The translations under genes were made by a program, and so were the position numbers. The notes beneath the pieces were generated by a model that did no database searches, had not been told where the DNA came from, and saw only the letters and a program-made list of their open reading frames with translations. Source: an uncultured Oribacterium sp. (GTDB taxonomy: Bacteria > Bacillota > Clostridia > Lachnospirales > Lachnospiraceae). From it: 13,249 nucleotides of DNA. The stretch spans positions 1-13,249 of the forward strand of contig CABTMH010000128.1 of the NCBI GenBank assembly GCA_902485915.1, read 5' to 3'. Positions 7,527 through 13,249 of this stretch are shown here, piece by piece (position 1 is the first letter of the stretch; the number at the start of each line of letters is the position of its first letter).

Positions 7527-8669
7527 TCAATGTAAAAGTGCACCAGAGATAACCATCTGCTGTACCTGGCTGGTTCCCTCATAGATACTGAAGATTCTGG
7601 CATCACGGTACATTCTCTCGATCTTGTACTCCTTGATGTAGCCATATCCGCCGAAGATCTGCAGTGCCTTATAGGCCACTCTGTTTGCCATCTCCGCAGC
7701 ATAGAGCTTGCACATCGCACACTTGATGTAGTTATCCTTATCACCGGCATCCATCTCCTGTGCTGCAGTGTAGATCATGCATCTTGCAGCCTCGATCTCT
7801 GTCGCCATATCAGCGATCATGAAGCTGATGGCCTGATTCTTCGCGATCGGACGACCGAACTGTACTCTTTCCTTCGAATACTTCATTGCCTCCTCGAGAC
7901 AGCCCTGTGCAAGTCCGAGAGACTGTGCAGCGACACCGAGACGACCACCATTCAGGGTCTTCATCGCGGTCTGGAATCCCTTATCCTTCGGTCCGAGTAA
8001 CCACTTCTTATTTACACGTACGTTATCGAAGCTGATATCAGATGTCGGATAGCCGCCGATACCCATCTTCGCCTCTGGCTTACCGGTGCTTATACCAGGA
8101 AGCTTCATGTCGACGATAAACATCGAGATGCCCTTGCTGCCCTTCTGCGTACGATCCGTCTTTGCGTATACAACTGCATAATCCGCGAACGGTGCACCGG
8201 AAATAAAGCACTTACGTCCGTTGATGATGAAATCATCGCCGTCCTCAACTGCGTAGGTCTGAAGGCCTCCTGCATCGGAACCTGCACCCGGCTCAGTTAA
8301 TGCGAAAACGATATTTTTCTTACCAGCCGCTACATCCGGAAGGATGGCCTGCTTCTGTTCTTCTGTTCCACACATAAGAACAGGACCTGCACCGAGCGAG
8401 TTCGGTGTATTTACATAGATGGTCGCAACAGGCATTACTCTTGCGAACTCCTCACCCATCAGCATGTAGGTCAGTGTATCTGCACCCTGTCCGCCATACT
8501 CTCTAGGAATCTTGACAGCAGTGAATCCATACTTCGCCATCTTCGCATAGAGCTCCTGATCGAACTCACCTGTAGCATCCAGTCGATCCTGAATTTCCTT
8601 CGTGAATTCCGTCTCGGCAAAATTACGGAAATTCTTTCTCAGCATCTCATATTTCTCTGAAAGAACCAT
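7527..8669 (-). CDS. acyl-CoA dehydrogenase (enoyl-CoA reductase of the operon)
   Basis: FAD enzyme of the butyryl-CoA dehydrogenase type. The 380 residues match short-chain members. ACAD signature 1 is ALTEPGAGSDAGG (123-135), signature 2 lies in QIFGGYGYIKEYKIERMYRD (337-356), and the catalytic base is Glu364 in SIYEGTSQVQ, the same position as in butyryl-CoA dehydrogenase. The residues after it are QVQQMVI rather than the common EIQRLVI. Placed directly before etfB and etfA and after a CoA-transferase and dehydratase, it most likely runs in the reductive direction on a 2-enoyl-CoA, like AcdB of the Clostridioides difficile leucine pathway or AcdA of the Clostridium sporogenes phenylalanine pathway. 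Ribosome site GAAGGAGG stands just before the ATG. The exact substrate is not visible in the sequence. Confidence 0.94.
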   Translation of the reverse strand: MVLSEKYEMLRKNFRNFAETEFTKEIQDRLDATGEFDQELYAKMAKYGFTAVKIPREYGGQGADTLTYMLMGEEFARVMPVATIYVNTPNSLGAGPVLMCGTEEQKQAILPDVAAGKKNIVFALTEPGAGSDAGGLQTYAVEDGDDFIINGRKCFISGAPFADYAVVYAKTDRTQKGSKGISMFIVDMKLPGISTGKPEAKMGIGGYPTSDISFDNVRVNKKWLLGPKDKGFQTAMKTLNGGRLGVAAQSLGLAQGCLEEAMKYSKERVQFGRPIAKNQAISFMIADMATEIEAARCMIYTAAQEMDAGDKDNYIKCAMCKLYAAEMANRVAYKALQIFGGYGYIKEYKIERMYRDARIFSIYEGTSQVQQMVISGALLH

Positions 8670-8686
8670 TCGTATTCCTCCTTCAT

Positions 8687-8738
8687 AAAAAGCCGGGGCA
8701 ATGACCGTTTAGGCGTTTAGGTCTAAGCATCATTGCCC
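8687..8738 (-). other. intercistronic hairpin with tandem repeat in its loop, T-tract after it
   Basis: In the 80-nt gap between the CoA-transferase and the acyl-CoA dehydrogenase, the minus strand holds a 9-bp perfect stem GGGCAATGA / TCATTGCCC (8738-8730 with 8704-8696). The 25-nt loop contains two adjacent copies of CCTAAACG (8721-8714 and 8713-8706). Four bases after the stem is TTTTT (8691-8687), then the dehydrogenase ribosome site. This could be a weak terminator that lowers expression of downstream genes, or an RNA processing or stability element. Confidence 0.55.
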
Positions 8739-8749
8739 TCATTGAATTG

Positions 8750-9982
8750 TTATTTGTTATCGCGGATATACAGAGCCTTGTTCTCAAGCATTCTCTGGAT
8801 ATCTTCGTCGGTATAACCTAACTCCTTCAGAACCTCTGGGCCCTGCTCTCCTAAATCCGGAGCTCTGTTGTAATCCGGTGTGCCCATGTTGGTGAACTTG
8901 ACCGGGAGACGTACGAGTCTTCTGGTGTTTCCGGTACGGAAGGTCATATCATAGAAGCAGTCGTTCGCCTCTGCCTGCTTATCCTGAAGGATCTCCTCCC
9001 AGCTCTGTGCAAGACCAAATGGTACATCGTTCTCTGTCAGGTTATGTGCCATCTCATCCTTCGTATACTTCGCGAACTCAGCGGTCACGATGTCGTATAC
9101 CTCCTGGGTCTTTCCATTCTTCTGGCAGTCAAGAATCGGGAAGAAGTCCGCATTACCGATCAGGTCCTCACGACCGATGGAACGCATAACTCTCTCGTAG
9201 TAGGTATTGTAATCCGGTGTGCAGAGCTGGATATAACGGCCGTCGCTGGTCTTGAAGCAGTTGTTTACCGGGTTTGCTGCATTACGTGCATCGATCGGAT
9301 ACTTTCTTGCGATGCCATCATAGTTTGCTGCCTGTACCATCATACCCATGTTGTAAACAGAGGTCTCGAAGAGGGAGGTCTCTACCTTCTCACCCTGACC
9401 GGTCATCTTCGCATGATAGAGTGCCGCAAGGATACCCGCTGCGAGGTTCATACCTACGTTGTGGTCGCCGAGTCCCGGAACGACGTTCATCGGACGGTCA
9501 CTGCCCTGATGTAAGGAGTGGAGATATCCACCACGTGCGAAGAAAGCAGTGAAGTCAAATCCTGGAAGATCCTTGTCCGGACCCTTCTCACCGTAGCCTG
9601 TGCAGATCGCATACACAAGCTTCGGGAACTTCTCCTTCAGATGGTCATAGTCGAGGCCGAGCTTCTCGAGCGCCTGAATTCTCCAGTTTGTGATGAGAAC
9701 GTCTGCAGTGCCGAGCAGCTTATAGAATGCTTCCATACCTTCCGGGGACTTCAGATTGATGGAAGCCTCTCTCTTATTTGCATTCTCCAGCTCCCAGGTA
9801 GTGTTCTCCAGCCAGTCGAGCGGTCTTCCCTCAGATGGTGCTGTGTAACGAAGCGGATCTCCATTTGGTGCTTCGATCTTGATGACATCAGCGCCACAGT
9901 CGGCGAGGAATCTTCCTGCTGTAGCTGCTGCGATAAAGTTCGCAAGCTCTACAACTCTTACGCCTTCAAGTAACTTGCTCAT
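8750..9982 (-). CDS. family III CoA-transferase (CaiB/BaiF type; FldA/HadA-like)
   Basis: Transfers CoA between a carboxylic acid and an acyl-CoA through an aspartyl-CoA thioester. The N-terminus KLLEGVRVVELANFIAAATAG and the segment GADVIKIEAPNGDPLR are diagnostic of the CaiB/BaiF family, as is the 410-residue length. The likely catalytic residue is Asp143 in LPGFDFTAFFARGGYL, aligned with the Asp of other family members; VETSLFETSVYNMG and NPVNNCFKTSDGRYIQLC are further family blocks. In HadA and FldA this enzyme activates (R)-2-hydroxyisocaproate or (R)-phenyllactate using the pathway's own acyl- or enoyl-CoA; the context with dehydratase and acyl-CoA dehydrogenase supports that role here. 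The AAGGAG site lies nine bases before the ATG at 9982 but only three before the one at 9988, so I use 9982. Confidence 0.92.
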   Translation of the reverse strand: MSKLLEGVRVVELANFIAAATAGRFLADCGADVIKIEAPNGDPLRYTAPSEGRPLDWLENTTWELENANKREASINLKSPEGMEAFYKLLGTADVLITNWRIQALEKLGLDYDHLKEKFPKLVYAICTGYGEKGPDKDLPGFDFTAFFARGGYLHSLHQGSDRPMNVVPGLGDHNVGMNLAAGILAALYHAKMTGQGEKVETSLFETSVYNMGMMVQAANYDGIARKYPIDARNAANPVNNCFKTSDGRYIQLCTPDYNTYYERVMRSIGREDLIGNADFFPILDCQKNGKTQEVYDIVTAEFAKYTKDEMAHNLTENDVPFGLAQSWEEILQDKQAEANDCFYDMTFRTGNTRRLVRLPVKFTNMGTPDYNRAPDLGEQGPEVLKELGYTDEDIQRMLENKALYIRDNK

Positions 9983-9991
9983 AGTCATATT

Positions 9992-9997
9992 CTCCTT
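9992..9997 (-). promoter_or_regulatory. CoA-transferase ribosome binding site
   Basis: AAGGAG on the minus strand, nine bases before the ATG at 9982 and three before an in-frame ATG at 9988. The spacing favours the downstream start. Confidence 0.65.
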
Positions 9998-10020
9998 TTA
10001 AAGTTATAGTTTTTAGTCAA

Positions 10021-11172
10021 TTACTTATTTTCATTCTCCAGTGGAAGAGAATCGAACTTGGTAACAGCCATATGGATTACATATGGGATAATGATGACAG
10101 GGATGGTAAGGTATCCGAGGTACTTGTAACCTACGGCTACGATCTTGTTCAGACCGAGCTGTGCGATTCCAAATGCAACAACGGTACAGATCAGGGTTAC
10201 GATGATAACATCCTTACCAGGCTTTGCAGTCGGATCGAAGTTCGGGTTGAGACCCTTACATACACGGTTCGACATACCCGCGATCATGTTTACGGCAGTG
10301 GATACAGAACCGAGGATAATCAGGATCGAAATGATCGGACGAAGAATTTCTGGTGCCGGTCCCTTGTTAACGAGGATCATCAGCGGGATGGATGCCTTTG
10401 CGAATTCCGGATCGTTTGTAATAGCGGTAAGACCAAGAACGGCCATGATGCAGATCAGACCATTTACGAAGAAACCGATGGTCATGGAAGCCTTCGCATC
10501 ATCCGGCTTCTCAAACGGTGCGGCATGCTGAACGAGAAGGCCCAGAGATGCAAGCTGGAATGCAGAGTAAACAACACTCAGCCATAAAGCCTTGCTCATA
10601 GGTGCTGGTGCAGCTGCGCTTGCCGCGATGTTTGCCTGGATGTTTCCCCACTGTACAACGATGTTCGGAACGTAAACCAGGAACAGACCTGCTACGATGG
10701 CGATGGAGAGAATCGATGCCACCTTACGAACGACGTTTGTTCCATAAACAGCTACGATAAAAATGAAGATACCTACAAATGCAGTACCCACCCAGTGATT
10801 GACACCGAAGGATGCCTTCATGGTCTCTACACCGGTTGCGAATGCTGCTGCAGGTGCTACGCAAAGGGTTACGACATATACAAGCTCATACAGGTTTGAG
10901 AAAATCGGTGAATACTTGCCATAAAAGCTGTTGTTGTAGCTTCTGTAGTCATATACATTGTGTCTCTTCGCATAGCGAAGTGCATACCACTGATAGAATG
11001 CACCGATCAACTGTGAAATCAGACAGGTTAAGAATGCCCAGTTACCGAACTGTACGAAATACTGTCTCAGCTGATTACCTGATGCGAATCCGCCACCAAA
11101 CTGTGTCGTGAACCATACGAATGCTACGCCGATTTCGATGGCCAGACGACTCTCCTTCTTACTGCTTTCCAT
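10021..11172 (-). CDS. multi-pass membrane transporter, YkvI-like (LeuT/APC superfamily)
   Basis: Probable cytoplasmic-membrane permease of 383 residues with about ten hydrophobic helices, at roughly 11-31, 45-63, 92-115, 128-148, 152-172, 192-215, 232-252, 277-300, 321-340 and 343-368. The first is broken by GGGFASGNQ (26-34), resembling the GxGFASGQE segment of YkvI-type proteins and the unwound first helix of LeuT-fold carriers. The C-terminus is charged (ENENK). The substrate is unknown; its place between the dehydratase and CoA-transferase genes suggests uptake of the fermented amino or 2-hydroxy acid, or export of the product. The frame is open further up to 11289, but AGGAGG eight bases before 11172 and the polar MESSKKESR N-terminus fix the start there. 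It lies 124 nt after the dehydratase beta gene. Confidence 0.85.
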   Translation of the reverse strand: MESSKKESRLAIEIGVAFVWFTTQFGGGFASGNQLRQYFVQFGNWAFLTCLISQLIGAFYQWYALRYAKRHNVYDYRSYNNSFYGKYSPIFSNLYELVYVVTLCVAPAAAFATGVETMKASFGVNHWVGTAFVGIFIFIVAVYGTNVVRKVASILSIAIVAGLFLVYVPNIVVQWGNIQANIAASAAAPAPMSKALWLSVVYSAFQLASLGLLVQHAAPFEKPDDAKASMTIGFFVNGLICIMAVLGLTAITNDPEFAKASIPLMILVNKGPAPEILRPIISILIILGSVSTAVNMIAGMSNRVCKGLNPNFDPTAKPGKDVIIVTLICTVVAFGIAQLGLNKIVAVGYKYLGYLTIPVIIIPYVIHMAVTKFDSLPLENENK

Positions 11173-11180
11173 TGCTACTT

Positions 11181-11186
11181 CCTCCT
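11181..11186 (-). promoter_or_regulatory. transporter ribosome binding site
   Basis: AGGAGG on the minus strand, eight bases before the ATG at 11172. It decides the start against the longer open frame reaching 11289. Confidence 0.8.
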
Positions 11187-11206
11187 GAAATAAAAAGTGG
11201 TTGAAA

Positions 11207-11235
11207 ATTATAAGCGCAAGGAACCTCTTTTCGAA
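11207..11235 (-). promoter_or_regulatory. possible internal promoter before the transporter
   Basis: A perfect TATAAT (11212-11207) lies in the 124-nt gap. With a 17-base spacer the -35 region reads TTCGAA (11235-11230), matching TTGACA at only three positions. If active, it would give a leader of about 28 nt and let the transporter and downstream genes be expressed apart from the dehydratase. Confidence 0.35.
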
Positions 11236-11257
11236 TTCCTTATGCTGTTCACGTACT

Positions 11258-11284
11258 CTCCCGAGGCATATATATGCCCGGGAG
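11258..11284 (-). other. intercistronic hairpin after the dehydratase beta gene
   Basis: The minus strand can fold CTCCCG-GGCAT against ATGCC-T-CGGGAG, 11 base pairs with one bulged T and an ATAT loop, starting 12 nt after the stop codon of the dehydratase beta gene. No U-tract follows (TACGTG), so it is not a standard intrinsic terminator. It is placed to protect the 3' end of a processed dehydratase mRNA or to mark an endonuclease cut. Confidence 0.55.
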
Positions 11285-11296
11285 TGCACATTGAAA

Positions 11297-12409
11297 TCAG
11301 AACAACTCGCTGAATGCCTCTAACTGTGTTGCAGCCTGCTCGTAGTTCACCATCTGACGGTCAACTTCGATATTTACCTGATGAAGTTCGGCAGCCTCAC
11401 AGGCTCTCTTGATCGGAACATAGTCAAACTCTTCCGGATCACAGAACTTCGTCATCAGTACGATGACACCATCTGCGTTATGCTTCTTCGCCTGATCCAC
11501 GATGTAATCGACTCTGGACTTCTTCGAATCATAAAGAAGTGTGTCGTCATCCATCGCACAGTACTTCTCAACGAGGCCGTCCATCGCATTCTGCACTGTC
11601 TCAGGAACGTCTACCTTATACTGTCTGGACTCGTTACATACATCATCAAAGGCAATCTTGATGCCGTACTTCTCGAAGATTTCGAGGAGCTGTGGAGCAT
11701 CTGCGAGGATTCCACTTATAAGAACTCTTACCTTACGCTCATCCTTCGGGTCCTGCTTAAGCTCTGCAATCAGCTCCTTTACAAGAGCGGTATGCTCCTC
11801 CGGAAGCATGAACCATGCACTCTTAAACACATCGGATCTCTCTTGTGCCGTCATCGTATACTCGGATGCAACTTCCGCGAACTCACGCATCACTGCGTTA
11901 TGCTCGTTATAGATATGATTTGAATTTGCCAGGCTGGCTGTCGAGAAGTGCGCACCAGTGATGGCTTCGAGATCCGAAACCACACGCTCATAACCGGCCT
12001 TCGTAAAGCGCTTGCCGTACTCTGGCTTTCTGTTCTGCGGATAGGTCATCGGGATAAATGGAATATCCTTAACGGCATACTTCCAGTTCTGGCCGATGCA
12101 CTTCAGTGAATCGCAGAGTGACGGAATCACGATAGCGGAAACGCCCTTGTACTCACCGTTGATGCCAAGCTCGAGGATCGACTGCATGATGGAGCAGATA
12201 AAGGCCGGGAAGTACTTCTTCGCCTGATTGATCTGAACGTCTGCGCCCCATACCCCCATCGGCACGAGGCCCATCGAATGGATGATTTCATTCGGTGTAT
12301 AGTAGGTAACCGCGACCACCTTCTTACCTTCTGCAAGATACTGATCCAGCTGCTTTCTCGGATTGGAAGCCACTTCATGAAGCTTCGCAAAAATCTCACT
12401 TGATGTCAT
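11297..12409 (-). CDS. hadC: (R)-2-hydroxyacyl-CoA dehydratase beta subunit (HadC/FldC/HgdB family)
   Basis: Smaller subunit of the oxygen-sensitive Fe-S dehydratase that removes water from (R)-2-hydroxyacyl-CoA by a ketyl-radical mechanism after one-electron activation. At 370 residues it fits the 370-385 of HadC, FldC and HgdB. Typical segments are VVAVTYYTPNEIIHSMGLVP (31-50), IPSLCDSLKCIGQNW (95-109), SGILADAP (232-239) and the C-terminal MTKFCDPEEFDYVPIKRACE (319-338). Cysteines at 72, 99, 104, 258, 284, 323 and 337 include the likely ligands of its [4Fe-4S] cluster. The start has AGGAGG ten bases upstream, inside the end of the alpha gene, only two bases after whose stop it begins, so translation is probably coupled. 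The substrate cannot be told; the symbol is given by family. Confidence 0.92.
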   Translation of the reverse strand: MTSSEIFAKLHEVASNPRKQLDQYLAEGKKVVAVTYYTPNEIIHSMGLVPMGVWGADVQINQAKKYFPAFICSIMQSILELGINGEYKGVSAIVIPSLCDSLKCIGQNWKYAVKDIPFIPMTYPQNRKPEYGKRFTKAGYERVVSDLEAITGAHFSTASLANSNHIYNEHNAVMREFAEVASEYTMTAQERSDVFKSAWFMLPEEHTALVKELIAELKQDPKDERKVRVLISGILADAPQLLEIFEKYGIKIAFDDVCNESRQYKVDVPETVQNAMDGLVEKYCAMDDDTLLYDSKKSRVDYIVDQAKKHNADGVIVLMTKFCDPEEFDYVPIKRACEAAELHQVNIEVDRQMVNYEQAATQLEAFSELF

Positions 12410-12411
12410 AG

Positions 12412-13249
12412 TTACTTCGCCTCCTTATTTGTATCCATGATTTCCATCAGTCCCTGAACTCTGGTATCGTACTGGGCCTCAGAGAAGTTTCTCGGATCCG
12501 CCTGATCGCCATCGAAGGAAACGACCGGAATACCGCATGCTTCACCGATCTGGCGTGACATCTCTGGCATGAATCCGGACCAGAGCTTACATGAACGGTT
12601 GGTATGTACCAGTAAGCCCTCTACGGAATCGGCCTTGCAGAGACGGATTCTCTTATCTCTTGCGTGCTCGAGATTCATACAGTTCGGAACCTCTGCGTAT
12701 GCTCTGCACATATCTCTGAAGTCCTTATATATGAATCCGAATGCATCTGCATAGATAGTGGTAACCATGTTGATGCCACGGTTCTTCAGTCCGCTGGAGG
12801 TCGCTCTCAGCCATGGCCAGCAGGCGATACCCTCAAACATGATTCTGTACTTCTCTTCTGCACGGAAAGTAGAAGTTCCGTTTACATGGTTCTCCTCATA
12901 TTCTCTGTTCAGTGTTGCCATCGCAGTGGCTGCTTCTTCCTTACCTCTTGCGGTAACCATAACCGCCATGTGATTTAAGAGATCGAAGCCGTTAAATGGT
13001 GATGGAACATACTTTGCTGTCGCGGTCGCATCGAGCCATGCCTTACTTGCTCTGCCGGAAATCTCCTGTACCTGCTTGAACTTCTCATCACTCCACTTAT
13101 GCCCGGTGATTTCCTCGAGCTGGTGGATCGCATCCCACATCTGTGCCTCGATGTAATCGATCTCCGCCTCGGATACTTCGTAATCCGGATTGAATGGAAT
13201 ATCGATCATGATCATCGGAATATTGAGTTCCTTCGCGATATTCTCGTAC
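12412..13249 (-). CDS. hadB: (R)-2-hydroxyacyl-CoA dehydratase alpha subunit, partial (HadB/FldB/HgdA family)
   Basis: C-terminal part of the larger dehydratase subunit; the frame stays open through the right edge. Codons before the ATG at 13215 read ENIAKELNIP followed by MIMIDIPFN, matching the interior of HgdA/HadB proteins, so the ATG is internal and roughly one third of the usual 400-430 residues is missing. Family landmarks, numbered from that ATG, are FEGIACWPWLR (127-137), VHTNRSCKLWSGF (203-215) with Cys209 probably near the Fe-S cluster, and the near-invariant C-terminus FDGDQADPRNFSEAQYDTRVQGL (234-256). It pairs with the beta gene that follows after two bases. The ATP-dependent activator (HadI/FldI type) that fires this enzyme is not in the window. 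Confidence 0.93.
   Translation of the reverse strand, partial: YENIAKELNIPMIMIDIPFNPDYEVSEAEIDYIEAQMWDAIHQLEEITGHKWSDEKFKQVQEISGRASKAWLDATATAKYVPSPFNGFDLLNHMAVMVTARGKEEAATAMATLNREYEENHVNGTSTFRAEEKYRIMFEGIACWPWLRATSSGLKNRGINMVTTIYADAFGFIYKDFRDMCRAYAEVPNCMNLEHARDKRIRLCKADSVEGLLVHTNRSCKLWSGFMPEMSRQIGEACGIPVVSFDGDQADPRNFSEAQYDTRVQGLMEIMDTNKEAK

Noticed and set aside
9983..10020. TTGACT and TATAAC in the gap before the CoA-transferase as a possible promoter
   Set aside because: The two hexamers are only six bases apart, and no -10 element lies at the right distance; the gap is too short for a separate promoter to be convincing.
48..13249. Functional link between pheST and a phenylalanine-fermenting operon nearby
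   Set aside because: The two units are separated by a divergent gene and have separate promoters; proximity alone does not show the operon uses phenylalanine.
1..13249. Mobile elements, CRISPR arrays, tRNA or rRNA genes
   Set aside because: I found no transposase, integrase, terminal inverted repeats, regularly spaced repeats, or tRNA/rRNA-like sequence in either strand.

Overview
The window looks like chromosomal DNA of an anaerobic Firmicute (class Clostridia, possibly Lachnospiraceae-like). Reasons: a T-box leader controls pheST, the Shine-Dalgarno sequences are strong AGGAGG types, and there is a (R)-2-hydroxyacyl-CoA dehydratase with an EtfAB/acyl-CoA dehydrogenase module typical of amino-acid-fermenting Clostridia. 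The GC content is moderate, near 50%, and G/C-ending codons are especially common in pheST and the cysteine desulfurase gene. I cannot name a species. Everything is on the minus strand except the cysteine desulfurase.

Region 1 (1-4068, minus): pheS and pheT, the two subunits of phenylalanyl-tRNA synthetase. Upstream is a 508-nt leader with a sigma-A-type promoter, a T-box riboswitch with a UUC (Phe) specifier codon, a perfect 15-nt T-box element and an intrinsic terminator. The operon should therefore be induced by uncharged tRNA-Phe.

Region 2 (4159-5530, plus): a divergently transcribed, apparently monocistronic NifS/IscS-type cysteine desulfurase with an unusual Ala/Thr/Ser-rich insert. 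It ends at a 13-bp perfect hairpin that sits between it and the convergent operon that follows.

Region 3 (5571-13249, minus, running off the right edge): a reductive-branch (Stickland-type) fermentation operon. In transcription order it holds the dehydratase alpha subunit (partial at the edge), the dehydratase beta subunit, a YkvI/LeuT-fold-like membrane transporter, a family III (CaiB/FldA/HadA-type) CoA-transferase, an acyl-CoA dehydrogenase, etfB and etfA. The inferred chemistry is: CoA moves from a product acyl-CoA to an (R)-2-hydroxy acid; the iron-sulfur dehydratase removes water to give a 2-enoyl-CoA; the acyl-CoA dehydrogenase with a probably electron-bifurcating Etf reduces it to the saturated acyl-CoA while reducing ferredoxin. 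No 2-hydroxyacid dehydrogenase, aminotransferase or ATP-dependent dehydratase activator lies in the window; they would be expected beyond base 13249 or elsewhere. The substrate (leucine-, phenylalanine-, tryptophan- or tyrosine-derived 2-hydroxy acid, or another) cannot be told from sequence alone.

The most notable points are the gene order of this operon (a transporter placed between the dehydratase and a displaced CoA-transferase, compared with the known had and fld clusters), two intercistronic hairpins inside it, an internal insert in EtfA, and the insert in the cysteine desulfurase.
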